Positions 1-9,425 are shown, counted from the stretch's first letter. The stretch is DNA of 30,367 bases from an uncultured Atopobium sp. (GCA_937990665.1 CALKRF010000009.1:1-30367); one strand, 5' to 3'. The notes: generated by a model not told the origin, from the sequence alone. A program made the numbers and translations.

Positions 1-21
1 ACAAGGGGCATTTTTATGTCG

Positions 22-54
22 AGAGGATCTCACTTTTGTGGGGTCCTCTTTTTT
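22..54 (+). terminator. Intrinsic terminator of an upstream gene
   Basis: A 12-bp stem (22-33 with 38-49, two G-T wobbles, TTTT loop) is followed by a run of six T. It probably ends a gene lying left of the window. Confidence 0.8.
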
Positions 55-405
55 GGTAAAAAAAATATTCGAAAATAGAATAAAAATTTTTACTAAAAAT
101 CCATATTTATTACGTATTATATATTTATTGTGTATCACAATATTTACATAAATTTCTTAATTAAATGCCGTTCACGGAAGATAATTTTTACCATTTGATG
201 TTATCTTGTTTTAACATTTGTGCATTTCTGTGTGTATTTTGTTATTAATCTGTCACGAATCTGACCATATTTCACCTACCGTTCACCTAAACCTTCTCAC
301 TTTCTGACAAATTTGGCTTGATTATTTATCCCACACCAAATTTTGAGACAAGAAATGTTAGAGCGCATGTAGCGCTTAAGTGTTTGAACAGTAAGGAGAG
401 GTTTT
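55..405 (+). promoter_or_regulatory. AT-rich leader upstream of the BTAD regulator
   Basis: No gene is supported in these 351 bases. They are very AT-rich up to about 250. A short inverted repeat AGCGC-ATGTA-GCGCT lies at 362-376, just before the ribosome binding site AAGGAG at 393-398. The promoter of the downstream gene must lie here, but I cannot pick a convincing -35/-10 pair. The AT content could also attract a nucleoid protein; that is inference. Confidence 0.4.
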
Positions 406-3400
406 ATGGAGTCAGAAAACAGAGAAACTGCTGGAACAGAGTCGCTGCTCGGTGGGTCTTCTCGCCATGTGATGGGTGACTATAGCAGGGTAGTTCCACC
501 TCAGCACTTCCTCAGAACAATGGAAAAGACCAATAGGCCGCTCGCGCTTTGTGCAGAGCCCTGCATGGGTAAGACCATGTTTTTGCGTGAGTTGGCGGAT
601 TATGCGCAGTCACACGGATGGACTGTGTACGAAATCTCTCTTTCTAGTTTGTCGGCTAAAGAGGCAACTCAGATCCTTACTAAGAAAAGCACTTCTATCT
701 GCAATGCTAAGAAATCAAAGGCGGTTAAAAGGTTAGTTCTTATTGATGATTTTCCTCCGTCTGACGAGTATTTTGTTGCTCGCCAGGTTAAATCAATTGC
801 GCGTCTTCGCATGGCTGGCTGTCTTGTTGCGATTTCTTTATCTCCTGAAGCTCGTCAGTTAATCGACGAAGTCCCTAGCGTATATGTTTTGGGAAAGAAT
901 GAGCTGCTCACGTTTATGCCTGGAATAGATAATTCTGAACAATCAATTTTGACTAATATGAGATTGACGCGCGGTATTCCAACGCTTGTTTATTCTTTGC
1001 CAGTTACATTTTGCGAGCATGGAGATGCGGATGTTCCAATTACGTATCTAACTAGTCTTGCTTGCGTTGCATCGTATATGCTCAGAAGCTCGCTAGGCAT
1101 TGAGGAACTTAGGCTCAGGCTGGGCATGATGTTGCTCGGTGTTGGCTCATTTGATGATTTGAGCCGTATATGCGGACAAGTTGATCTTGAGTATTTGGCC
1201 AAGATAGAGCAAGATGCGCCTTTCTTTGGCGTACATGTAGAAACTAGGCGTTTCTCGTGTATTCATGTTACAAGATTTGATGTGTTGAACTTTAATAAAC
1301 AGGAGCTTGTGGCTCTAGCGAGTAAGCAGGAAAAGTTAGTTCTGAAAGCTATAGCCCTGCTTATTGATAGAGAAGATTTCTCTAAGGCTGCGTTTGTGAG
1401 CTCACTGGTTAGAGAAGAGATTATCTGGGAAATTGTTCTTTCTCATGCAGCAGAATTTGCAGACGCTGGATATATTGAGCTGGTAGACAACGCGCTTACT
1501 GCCACGCATTCTGACTGTACGCTCGACAACTCAAGTAAAAAAGCTGCTAAGGGAATGGTGGATTCGCTGTCTACTGCTAAGGGACCGATGAATACTAAAG
1601 ATGCTGATAGAGCATTCAAAAATCTCACTTCATTTAACGGATTTCTTAAGCAAACGGCATATATGACTTTACTGAAGTTGATTTTGCAAAAGCCTCTGCC
1701 ACCCTTGAAAGAAGACCTTGAGCTGGGTCCGCTAGAGAAGAAAATTGCTTTACATAAACGCGCAATTGATTTAGCTTTGCAAGGAAATTTTAAGTATGCC
1801 CTTCAGCTGCTGCTTCTTGAGCAGCAGTATGAGAAAGCTGCATCAATAACCTCGTCAATTCAAGCTGTTGACGTGGAATTGCTTTACGCATTGCTGGGTG
1901 TATATCAAAAAGAATTTGATACGCGCACCTCAGGCTCGCTCTCCTTTTTACGAGAAGGTGAAGCCGGAGGCTTAAAGGGGTCTGTAGGACTACTTAAATG
2001 CGTTCGCTACCTTTTTGGAAAGAGCTCTTCTGTGGGTGACTTATACGATACCGAGCAGCTCATCAGCCAAGCAGAACTGCAGGGTAATCGTATGATTCAA
2101 GTACCTGCGCTTCTTATCGGAGCTCTTCTCAGCCTCAGAAGCAGAGCATATCCCAAAGCGCAGCTCCAAGCGAGAAGGGCGGTGCTACTAAGTAGGGAAT
2201 GGGATTCACTATATGTGGTGCAAGTCGGAAAGATTATTGAAGATATTGCGGGATTTTTCTTAGGCGTTAAACCTACGGAGAAGAGCCTTGAGGCAATTAC
2301 CCATCCATCGCTAAAAGCTGCATGTAGAACAATATATAAAGCTCTCTTTAAGAGTGTAAACGGACATGCTCCCGTTTGGCTGGATGCGGTTGAGTATGGA
2401 GTTCCTGAAAATGCCATGTGGCTCATGAGAGCGCTTCTGTCTGATGACTCTGAGTTTCAGCAGTGCTTAGAACGAGAAATGCCAGAAGAATGGCTCCATT
2501 ACCTACGTTCAAATGAGGGAAAACGAGACATAACAAAATGGAGAGTATCTCGGCAAGGAGCGGGGGATTCTTGGACTGAAGATTCCGCTCTGAAGAGCCT
2601 GCACTTAGAGAAGGTACATAACGCCCACCCAGGAGTTTACCTTGCTCTTCTCGGCAGATTTAGTTTGTCGGTTCAAGGAGAGGAGATTGCTGGCAGAAAA
2701 ATTGCCTATCGATCAGCAAAGGCACTACTTGTGTATTTGGCGCTTGCCCACAATCACATGAGCTTTAGGTCGCAGATTGCACAGCAGATTTGGCCGGAGG
2801 CTGATCAGGCACATTGGCAAGAGCGCCTGTATCAAGCAACTCGAGTTATTCGCAAAGAGGTCCAGGAGATACAGACAGATTGTGAGCCTTTGGAAGCATC
2901 TCGGATTGAAAAGACACTTGGTTTTAATCCCCAGCAGGTGACCGTAGATATTGATATTTTTACGCGATTAGCAAAGAGCGTGGCGTCATCGAGCAGCGAT
3001 GAAGACATAGTGCATCTGGCTAAGCAGGCGGAAGAACTGTACCAAGGGGATTTGTATCTTCCTGAGGATGAATGCTTTAGGTTTGCAGATCCCATTCGTG
3101 TTGCCCTGAGAGATCAATACATAGATACCATGGTAACGGCTTCGGCGGCTGCTTTGAGAATTACCCACTATACGCTTGCGGTGCATTTTGCAGAGCTCGC
3201 CTACCTTGTTGATGATATGCGAGAGGACACACTTATGGCACTCATTCAGGCACTGAGAAAATGTGGTCGGGCGCAGGATGCGCAGCATTACTACGATTTG
3301 TACGTGCAGAAATACGTTATGAAGCGTAGAAAAATGCCGTCTAAACAGCTCAGGATGATTGCAGGTGCAGAAAAGGGAAAAGAATCAATAGAAACTAGTG

Positions 3401-3441
3401 GTGGAGAAATAACGAAATTGGGATTTTACGACGCCATGTAG
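406..3441 (+). CDS. Large AAA-type ATPase / BTAD-domain transcriptional regulator
   Basis: This 1011-residue protein is probably a cytoplasmic signal-responsive transcription factor of the AfsR/SARP or MalT-like type. The N-terminus has a degenerate Walker A (AEPCMGKT, residues 50-57; the first Gly is replaced) and a Walker B (VLIDDF, 111-116), suggesting a STAND-like NTPase. The middle is helical and repeat-like. From about residue 744 a winged-helix DNA-binding domain of the OmpR/BTAD type begins (LLGRFSLSVQG, later QIWPEAD), followed by a bacterial transcriptional activation domain to about 975. ATG 406 has AAGGAG seven bases upstream. The gene ends in TAG, 67 bases before secA, and seems to have its own leader. 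The target genes cannot be read from the sequence. Family assignment is good; the role is unknown. Confidence 0.8.
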   Translation: MESENRETAGTESLLGGSSRHVMGDYSRVVPPQHFLRTMEKTNRPLALCAEPCMGKTMFLRELADYAQSHGWTVYEISLSSLSAKEATQILTKKSTSICNAKKSKAVKRLVLIDDFPPSDEYFVARQVKSIARLRMAGCLVAISLSPEARQLIDEVPSVYVLGKNELLTFMPGIDNSEQSILTNMRLTRGIPTLVYSLPVTFCEHGDADVPITYLTSLACVASYMLRSSLGIEELRLRLGMMLLGVGSFDDLSRICGQVDLEYLAKIEQDAPFFGVHVETRRFSCIHVTRFDVLNFNKQELVALASKQEKLVLKAIALLIDREDFSKAAFVSSLVREEIIWEIVLSHAAEFADAGYIELVDNALTATHSDCTLDNSSKKAAKGMVDSLSTAKGPMNTKDADRAFKNLTSFNGFLKQTAYMTLLKLILQKPLPPLKEDLELGPLEKKIALHKRAIDLALQGNFKYALQLLLLEQQYEKAASITSSIQAVDVELLYALLGVYQKEFDTRTSGSLSFLREGEAGGLKGSVGLLKCVRYLFGKSSSVGDLYDTEQLISQAELQGNRMIQVPALLIGALLSLRSRAYPKAQLQARRAVLLSREWDSLYVVQVGKIIEDIAGFFLGVKPTEKSLEAITHPSLKAACRTIYKALFKSVNGHAPVWLDAVEYGVPENAMWLMRALLSDDSEFQQCLEREMPEEWLHYLRSNEGKRDITKWRVSRQGAGDSWTEDSALKSLHLEKVHNAHPGVYLALLGRFSLSVQGEEIAGRKIAYRSAKALLVYLALAHNHMSFRSQIAQQIWPEADQAHWQERLYQATRVIRKEVQEIQTDCEPLEASRIEKTLGFNPQQVTVDIDIFTRLAKSVASSSSDEDIVHLAKQAEELYQGDLYLPEDECFRFADPIRVALRDQYIDTMVTASAAALRITHYTLAVHFAELAYLVDDMREDTLMALIQALRKCGRAQDAQHYYDLYVQKYVMKRRKMPSKQLRMIAGAEKGKESIETSGGEITKLGFYDAM

Positions 3442-3447
3442 TGTGAT

Positions 3448-3476
3448 TCAAGCAGTTAGACGGGGTATGATATATA
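3448..3476 (+). promoter_or_regulatory. Possible secA promoter
   Basis: TTCAAG (3448-3453) and TATATA (3471-3476) are separated by 17 bases in the short gap before secA. TATGAT at 3466-3471 is an alternative -10. The -35 box is weak, so this is tentative. Confidence 0.3.
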
Positions 3477-3532
3477 AGTTGAATACTGTGTCTATCAACC
3501 GAAGATAGATGCCCGACGTCAAGGAAAAAGCT

Positions 3533-6283
3533 ATGCCTAATTTCCTCTCTAAGATTCTGTCCTTTGGCGCTGACAAGGACCTCAAAGCATATCAGCGTAT
3601 TGTCGATAAGATCAATGCGCTTGAGCCAACAATGCAGGAAATGAGCGATGAAGAGCTTCAGGCTCAGACCGAGAAGTTCAAGGCTCGTTATGCCGAAGGA
3701 GAAAGTCTAGACAATCTTCTTCCAGAGGCTTTTGCAACAGTACGTGAGGCGTCAGTAAGAACTATTGGTCAGCGTCACTTTGATGTCCAGCTCATCGGTG
3801 GTATCGCGCTTCACAAGGGTACTATTGCAGAGATGAAGACCGGTGAAGGTAAGACGCTTGTCTCCACTCTTGCTGGTTACCTTAACGCACTGAGTGGCGA
3901 AGGTGTTCATATTGTTACTGTCAACGATTACCTAGCTAAACGAGACAGTGAGTGGATGGGCACCATCTACAAGTTCTTGGGCATCAGTGTTGGCCTTCTG
4001 CAGAATGGCATGCGACTGAGCCTTAAAAAGCCTGCATATGAGGCAGATATTACTTACGGAACAAACTCAGAGTTTGGTTTTGACTACCTGCGTGACAATA
4101 TGGTTACTCGTCCAGAGATGCGCGTCCAGCGTGGACACCACTACGCCATCGTCGACGAGGTTGACTCCATCCTTATCGATGAGGCTCGTACTCCTCTGAT
4201 TATTTCTGGTGCTGGCACTAAATCCGCAGGTACCTACAAGGATTTTGCAAAGGCAGTTCGTGGATTAACTCCAGATGTTGACTTTGAGATGGATGAGGCA
4301 AAGCACACCATTGCAACAACAGAGATTGGTCTCGAGAAGGTCGAGCGTGCCCTCAACATTGACGACATCTACAACGATGAGACTGGCCAGCTAGTCAATC
4401 ATCTTCAGCAGGCGCTGAAGGCTGAGTATATGTTCCATCGTGACCAGCAGTACGTTGTCATTGATGGCGAAGTAAAGATTGTTGATGAGTTCACTGGTCG
4501 AATTATGGAAGGTCGTCGTTACTCTGAAGGTCTTCACCAGGCAATTGAGGCAAAAGAGAACGTTCAGGTTCGTGAAGAGAACCAGACTTTGGCAACTATT
4601 ACTCTTCAGAACTACTTCCTTATGTACGACAAACTCTCTGGTATGACTGGTACCGCAATGACCGAGGACGCAGAGTTCCGTGAGGTTTATCACGTTCCTG
4701 TACAGGTTATTCCACCTAATCGCCCTGTCCAGCGTGAGGACTTGGACGACCTGGTCTATCGCACCATTGACGCTAAGTTTGAGGCTGTTGTAAGAGACGT
4801 CGAAGAGCGTCACCAGAATGGTCAGCCAGTGCTGGTTGGTACTGTTTCTATTGACAACTCCGAGCGTATTTCTCGCATTCTTTCTAAGCGTGGCATTAAG
4901 CATAACGTTCTGAATGCTAAGTTCCATGAGCGCGAGGCGCAGATTATCGCTCAGGCTGGTCGTGAGGGCGCGGTTACCATCGCAACCAACATGGCAGGTC
5001 GTGGTACCGATATTCTTCTGGGCGGTAACCCAGACGTTATGGCTGAAGATATCCTTCGCAACCAGGGAATTGAGCCAGCTGAGGCTACTCAGGAGCAAAA
5101 AGAAGCCGCTCGCAAAGAAGCCAAAGAGATTTGCGCTACTGAGCGTGAGGCAGTAACCGCCGCAGGTGGTTTGTGCGTTATTGGTACCGAGCGTCACGAG
5201 AGCCGTCGTATTGACAACCAGCTCCGTGGTCGTTCTGGTCGTCAGGGAGACCCTGGTCAGACCCAGTTCTACCTCTCTCTTGAAGACGATCTGATGCGTC
5301 GCTTCGGCGGAGACCGCATGGACGGCGTTGCGGCAATGATGCAGCGCTATGAGCTTCCTGACGATATGCCAATCAAGGCAAAGATTGTTACCAAGCTTGT
5401 TGAGGGCGCCCAGCACAAGGTTGAGGAAGTCAACTTTGCAATGCGTAAGAACGTCCTTGATTACGATGACGTCATGAACAAGCAGCGCCAGGTCATTTAC
5501 GCAGAGAGAAATAAGATTCTTGATGGCAAGGATCTTATGGAGCTTATCGAGACAGTCACTGCTTCTACTACTCAGCGCGTTTGCGAGGAGTTCTGCTACG
5601 GAGATGCTGACGAGTGGGATCTTGAGGGTCTTGAGAAGTGGCTCACCGAGCTTACTGGTAAGACAGATCTTCCAGAGTTTACCGAGGACACCAAGTTTGA
5701 GCAGCTTGAAGAGGATGTCACCGCATTTGTCCAAAAGACTTTTGACGAGAAGACCCAGAAGCTCGGAGAAGAAGTCATGCGCGAGCTTGCAGCTCAGGTA
5801 ATGCTTCGCGTTATCGACACTCGCTGGATGGCATACCTCCAGGAAATGGATTACCTAAAGACTGGTATTGGTCTTCGTGGTTTTGGTCAGCGCGATCCTC
5901 TGGTTGAGTATAAGACTGAGGCATATGAGGCATTTACGCTGCTGGTAAACACCATGTACGAGGACTTCCTTCGTACTATTCTTCGCCTTGAGCTGGTTAA
6001 TCGTCCACGTCAGAATACTGAGGCAGAGGCGTTCCAGAATGCTCACTATTCTGGTGGAGAAGAAACTGACGGCGATCAAAAGGCACTTAAGCAGGGCAAG
6101 AGCATGCTTAAGAATGCCGCAGCTATTGGCAAGAGCCCACAGGGAACCGGCGCTAGCCAGTCTTCTGTGTCTACCTATCGTAAGTCTGACGATCCAAATC
6201 CTTACGTCAATGTTGGTCGCAACGATCCTTGCCCATGTGGAAGTGGTAAAAAGTTTAAGAACTGCCACGGCCGAAACAGGTAA
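3533..6283 (+). CDS. secA: Preprotein translocase ATPase SecA
   Basis: SecA is the motor that drives unfolded preproteins through SecYEG at the inner face of the membrane. From ATG 3533 it is 916 residues, a usual SecA length. Visible features are the Walker A region (TGEGKT, near residue 103), the DEAD-like box in IVDEVDSILIDEARTPLI (near 207), the helicase motif TNMAGRGTDI, the QLRGRSGRQGD motif and the C-terminal zinc site CPCGSGKKFKNCHG that contacts SecB or ribosomes in other SecAs. An upstream ATG at 3509 is in frame, but 3533 is preferred because AAGGA (3521-3525) lies just before it and MPNFLSKILSFG is a typical start. The stop (TAA) is two bases from prfB, so the two genes are probably co-transcribed. 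Confidence 0.97.
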   Translation: MPNFLSKILSFGADKDLKAYQRIVDKINALEPTMQEMSDEELQAQTEKFKARYAEGESLDNLLPEAFATVREASVRTIGQRHFDVQLIGGIALHKGTIAEMKTGEGKTLVSTLAGYLNALSGEGVHIVTVNDYLAKRDSEWMGTIYKFLGISVGLLQNGMRLSLKKPAYEADITYGTNSEFGFDYLRDNMVTRPEMRVQRGHHYAIVDEVDSILIDEARTPLIISGAGTKSAGTYKDFAKAVRGLTPDVDFEMDEAKHTIATTEIGLEKVERALNIDDIYNDETGQLVNHLQQALKAEYMFHRDQQYVVIDGEVKIVDEFTGRIMEGRRYSEGLHQAIEAKENVQVREENQTLATITLQNYFLMYDKLSGMTGTAMTEDAEFREVYHVPVQVIPPNRPVQREDLDDLVYRTIDAKFEAVVRDVEERHQNGQPVLVGTVSIDNSERISRILSKRGIKHNVLNAKFHEREAQIIAQAGREGAVTIATNMAGRGTDILLGGNPDVMAEDILRNQGIEPAEATQEQKEAARKEAKEICATEREAVTAAGGLCVIGTERHESRRIDNQLRGRSGRQGDPGQTQFYLSLEDDLMRRFGGDRMDGVAAMMQRYELPDDMPIKAKIVTKLVEGAQHKVEEVNFAMRKNVLDYDDVMNKQRQVIYAERNKILDGKDLMELIETVTASTTQRVCEEFCYGDADEWDLEGLEKWLTELTGKTDLPEFTEDTKFEQLEEDVTAFVQKTFDEKTQKLGEEVMRELAAQVMLRVIDTRWMAYLQEMDYLKTGIGLRGFGQRDPLVEYKTEAYEAFTLLVNTMYEDFLRTILRLELVNRPRQNTEAEAFQNAHYSGGEETDGDQKALKQGKSMLKNAAAIGKSPQGTGASQSSVSTYRKSDDPNPYVNVGRNDPCPCGSGKKFKNCHGRNR

Positions 6284-6285
6284 GA

Positions 6286-7395
6286 ATGGCTGATACAGAG
6301 GTTGTTTCGCTCCAAGCTTTAGCGGAGCGTCTCTCAGAGGTAGAAGGGTATCTTCACCTCGCCGAGAAGCGTCAGCAAATTTCAGAACTTGAAGCAGAAA
6401 GTGCTCGTCCCAATTTTTGGGACGACGCTGAGGCTGCGCAAAAGGTAATGACCCAACTAGCATCGCTTCGCGATGATGTTGCTGGTATTGATAGAGCTAA
6501 AGAGAAACTCGGTGATGCCGAGGCTGCCTTTGAGCTTGGAACAGAGCTTGAAGATCAAGCGTCACTTGATGAATCTCAAGCGTTGGCGGCATCCCTTGAA
6601 AAAGATTTATCTGAGCTTGAGCTTTCAAGTTGGTTTACTGATGAGCTTGATCATGGCGATGCAATTGTTACCATTAAGCCTGGTCAAGGCGGTCTTGAGT
6701 CTCAAGACTGGTGCGAGATGCTTTTTCGCATGTATCTCAAATATTGTGACCGCCGTGGTTGGAAAGTTGACATTAACGACGCACCCGTTGCGGAGGTTAT
6801 TGGTCTTGACCGTGCAACCTTTACCGTAAGCGGTAAGAACGCTTACGGCATGCTTCGTGCAGAGCAGGGCGTACATCGTCTGGTAAGAATTTCTCCTACT
6901 GACGATAAAAAACGCAGGCAGACATCGTTTGCTGGTGTGGAGGTTTTACCTGTTCTTCCTGAGGATATTGAGGTTGATATTGACCCCAATGACCTGCGCA
7001 TTGATGTGTATCACGCATCTGGTCCAGGAGGTCAGGGAGTCAACACCACAGACTCGGCAGTTCGTATTACTCACATTCCAACAGGAACAGTAGTCACCTG
7101 CCAAAACGAACGCAGTCAATTGCAGAACAAAGCTGCAGCAATGAATATCTTGCGCAGCCGTTTGTATGAGATTGAAAAGGAGAAACGCGAGGCTGAGCTT
7201 GATGAGCTTCGTGGTCCAAAGAGAGAAATCTCGTTTGGAAATCAGATTAGGAGCTATGTTCTTTATCCTTATCAGCTTATTAAGGATTTAAGAACAGGCG
7301 CAGAGACAGGAAACGTAGAGTCCGTTCTTTCAGACGGCGATCTTGACCAGTTCATCATTGCGTATCATCGCTGGGTTGTTGGCGGAAAGGATTAG
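6286..7395 (+). CDS. prfB: Peptide chain release factor 2 with variant SPT tripeptide
   Basis: RF2 reads stop codons in the ribosomal A site and triggers peptide release. The 369-residue product has the GGQ hydrolysis motif (residues 248-250, SGPGGQGVN), the RF2-type neighbourhood GVHRLVRIS and a C-terminus resembling other actinobacterial RF2s. The gene is one uninterrupted frame, without the in-frame TGA and programmed +1 frameshift used by many bacteria. The codon-reading tripeptide, normally Ser-Pro-Phe in RF2, is Ser-Pro-Thr here (residues 203-205, codons TCT CCT ACT at 6892-6900); Thr is the RF1-type residue at that place. The gene follows secA by two bases, uses AGG (6278-6280) as a short ribosome binding site, and ends in TAG one base before the GTG of the next gene. 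RF2 rather than RF1 identity rests on the Ser first position and overall similarity. Confidence 0.95.
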   Translation: MADTEVVSLQALAERLSEVEGYLHLAEKRQQISELEAESARPNFWDDAEAAQKVMTQLASLRDDVAGIDRAKEKLGDAEAAFELGTELEDQASLDESQALAASLEKDLSELELSSWFTDELDHGDAIVTIKPGQGGLESQDWCEMLFRMYLKYCDRRGWKVDINDAPVAEVIGLDRATFTVSGKNAYGMLRAEQGVHRLVRISPTDDKKRRQTSFAGVEVLPVLPEDIEVDIDPNDLRIDVYHASGPGGQGVNTTDSAVRITHIPTGTVVTCQNERSQLQNKAAAMNILRSRLYEIEKEKREAELDELRGPKREISFGNQIRSYVLYPYQLIKDLRTGAETGNVESVLSDGDLDQFIIAYHRWVVGGKD

Positions 7396-7396
7396 T

Positions 7397-8278
7397 GTGC
7401 AAAAATCTACTTGGCAAAAGACCTTTAAAGACTCGTTCTTTATCGTCCTTGGCTGTGCAATTTTTGCAGTTGGCCTTGATGTTTTTGAAGTTCCAAACGG
7501 ACTTGCTGCTGGTGGTATTACCGGTTTTGCAACAGTTATTAGGGCCGTTGCGCTACCTTTTGGATTTGACCTGCCTGTTGGTATGCAGACAATCGCCATG
7601 AATATTATTCTGATGGCTTTTGTTGCAAAAAGTGGAAACAAAAAATACTTGCTCAAGAGCGTTGCGGGCTTCTTAATTTCAAGTATTTTTGTTGACCTTT
7701 TTGCTCCATTCCTGCCAGCTCTTGGCGCTAATGATCTTATGCTTGCGGCACTGTGGGGTAGTATTATCTGCGGTTTTGGTCTTGGACTTGTATTTAGAGC
7801 AGGTGGCAATACCGGTGGTACAGATATTATTGCTCAAGCGTTTTCCAAGCATTTTTCTGTTCCATCAGGCACTGCCATTATTATTGTTGATATTGTCATC
7901 ATTATTGTGGCCATCCCGGTCTTCTCGCTAGAAAACGGCCTGTATTCTGCGCTGGCAATCTTTATCACCGGTAAAATGATTGACTTTGTCATCGACGGAC
8001 CAAGGTCCGAGCGTTGCGTTTATATTATTTCTTCTGAGCACGATGCCATCGCTCACGAGATTTTGTACAACCTTAATCGTGGTTGCACGGAGCTTCAGGC
8101 ACGAGGACTGTGGAGTGGCGCGCACAAGCCTGTTTTGATGTGTGTTCTTGGTCGTACAGAGCTTGTCCAGCTAAAAGCTATTGTTTCTGAAATTGACCCA
8201 GATGCACTGGTATTTATTTCAGAGGTTCACGAGGCAATCGGCGAGGGCTTTAAGTCATTTGAAGCTTTGGAAAGCTAA
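7397..8278 (+). CDS. YitT family membrane protein (DUF161/DUF2179)
   Basis: The product is a 293-residue integral membrane protein of the YitT family. The N-terminal half has about five hydrophobic segments, including the typical glycine-rich stretch GLVFRAGGNTGGTD. The last 80 or so residues form a soluble DUF2179-type domain (RSERCVYIISSEHDAIAHEIL through LVFISEVHEAIGEGF). The function of the family is not established. I choose GTG 7397 as the start because GGAAAGG (7384-7390) lies seven bases upstream and the frame extending further left would lie inside prfB. The one-base gap to the prfB stop suggests translational coupling in a secA-prfB-yitT unit, which ends at the hairpin at 8401. Confidence 0.88.
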   Translation: MQKSTWQKTFKDSFFIVLGCAIFAVGLDVFEVPNGLAAGGITGFATVIRAVALPFGFDLPVGMQTIAMNIILMAFVAKSGNKKYLLKSVAGFLISSIFVDLFAPFLPALGANDLMLAALWGSIICGFGLGLVFRAGGNTGGTDIIAQAFSKHFSVPSGTAIIIVDIVIIIVAIPVFSLENGLYSALAIFITGKMIDFVIDGPRSERCVYIISSEHDAIAHEILYNLNRGCTELQARGLWSGAHKPVLMCVLGRTELVQLKAIVSEIDPDALVFISEVHEAIGEGFKSFEALES

Positions 8279-8400
8279 TCGCTGCTAATCGCTATTTGGT
8301 CAGCAAGCTGCTCGACAGATGGTCCTGTTGAACTTCGGTGGACGTGTGTGGCTGGATCCGATTAAACACAATTGCACGTAAAAATTTTGCGATGTAAGAA

Positions 8401-8430
8401 GGCGGCCTGTAAAAGGCCGCCATTTTGTGT
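8401..8430. terminator. Terminator between convergent yitT-like and deoR-like genes
   Basis: A perfect 8-bp stem GGCGGCCT/AGGCCGCC (8401-8408 with 8414-8421) has a five-base loop. It is followed by ATTTTGTG on + and by a T-rich stretch on -, so it can serve both convergent genes. The rest of 8279-8458 holds no gene that I can see. Confidence 0.75.
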
Positions 8431-8458
8431 TCGCTTAAATAATAATAAAACGCAAGTC

Positions 8459-9241
8459 TTACTTAGCAGGAAGAATAGAAGGAGTGACGCAGACAACATC
8501 CTTGAGGCCTGCAGCTTTGAGCTCACTGATCTGCTCGTCAGTTGCACCCGTATCGGTAATCAGAAGGTCAATATCTTCTGCAGAGCCAAACTGGAAGTTA
8601 GAAGTAGTGCCGAGCTTAGAAGAATCTGCGACAACATAGTGCTTTCTAGAGCGCTTGAGCATCTGAGCGTTAATTGCTGGCTCGGGAGCTGTTGCAGAAG
8701 TAAGACCAAATTCTCCCGAGAAACCCGTGCAGCCCAAGAAGCATTTAGCAGCAGTAATGTGCTGGATGCACTCAAGAGCGGTATCGCCAGTCATGGAAGC
8801 GCGAGGAGGACGGATGTCACCGCCAGTAAGGATGATAGAAAGGTCATGGATGTCCTCAAGCAGCAGTGCCTTACCGTTATTAGTAACAACGGTTACGTCG
8901 TGAGCATCAATCCACTCAAGCATGCCAAGAGCAACGGAGCTGGTGTTGATGAAGATACAATCGCCATCCTCAACGTAGCGAGCAGCCTCACGTGCAATTG
9001 CTTTGTTAGAGCGAATCTGCCTTGAGCCAGAAGGACGACCATAAGGATTAAGCAGGGTAGCAATGCCATACTGACGAGTCAGGATGCCGCGCTTCTCAAG
9101 AAAGTCCAGGTCACGTCTGATAGTCAAAGAAGAGACCTCAAAGTGATCAGCAAGCTCTAAAACACTTGCTTGTCCCTCTTTTTCTAGAAGCTCAGTAATT
9201 GCCTCGCGACGTGAATCTACGTAAGCCTTACTCCTTTTCAT
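8459..9241 (-). CDS. DeoR-family sugar operon repressor
   Basis: This 260-residue protein has the DeoR architecture: an N-terminal winged HTH (ITELLEKEGQASVLELADHF through SSLTIRRDLDFLEKRG, about residues 10-60) and a C-terminal DeoRC effector domain of the phosphosugar isomerase fold (IFINTSSVALGMLEW, TNNGKALLLE, ILTGGDIRP, FLGCTGFS). Such proteins usually repress a neighbouring sugar operon until a sugar phosphate binds. An ATG 15 codons further upstream is in frame, but ATG 9241 is preferred because AAAGGGAGG lies just before it and MKRSKAYVDSRREAI is a normal DeoR start. It is divergent from the PTS operon across a 380-base gap rich in ATGAAC-type half-sites, so it most likely controls that operon and itself. 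The effector is unknown. Confidence 0.92.
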   Translation of the reverse strand: MKRSKAYVDSRREAITELLEKEGQASVLELADHFEVSSLTIRRDLDFLEKRGILTRQYGIATLLNPYGRPSGSRQIRSNKAIAREAARYVEDGDCIFINTSSVALGMLEWIDAHDVTVVTNNGKALLLEDIHDLSIILTGGDIRPPRASMTGDTALECIQHITAAKCFLGCTGFSGEFGLTSATAPEPAINAQMLKRSRKHYVVADSSKLGTTSNFQFGSAEDIDLLITDTGATDEQISELKAAGLKDVVCVTPSILPAK

Positions 9242-9275
9242 AAATGCCCTCCCTTTATGAGCAACATTTTTTCTT

Positions 9276-9289
9276 TGAATGTTCATTCA
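9276..9289. promoter_or_regulatory. Candidate DeoR operator (palindrome)
   Basis: TGAATG-TT-CATTCA is a perfect 14-bp palindrome 35 bases upstream of the deoR-like start. Further ATGAAT half-sites occur at 9345-9350 and 9355-9360. Assignment to the neighbouring regulator is inferred from position. Confidence 0.45.
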
Positions 9290-9425
9290 TCAATAAAATA
9301 GAACATCAGAAGAAGGATATCAAGATATTTCAGAAAATAATAGTATGAATATATATGAATGTTTTAGATTATAAAAAATTTAACATATAAACTTTACATG
9401 GGATAATAGAAGGCGCTTCAATTAC

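Noticed and set aside
4391..5734. 447-codon open frame on the minus strand within secA
   Set aside because: It is fully antisense to the conserved secA sequence, has no ribosome binding site and its translation has no recognisable domain. It results from secA codon bias.
6286..6400. Programmed frameshift in prfB
   Set aside because: Many bacterial prfB genes have an in-frame TGA near codon 26. Here the frame is continuous from ATG 6286 and contains no internal stop, so no frameshift is needed.
8372..9025. 217-codon plus-strand frame opposite the DeoR-like gene
   Set aside because: It is the complement of a clear DeoR-family gene and includes the terminator hairpin. No ribosome binding site or domain is visible.
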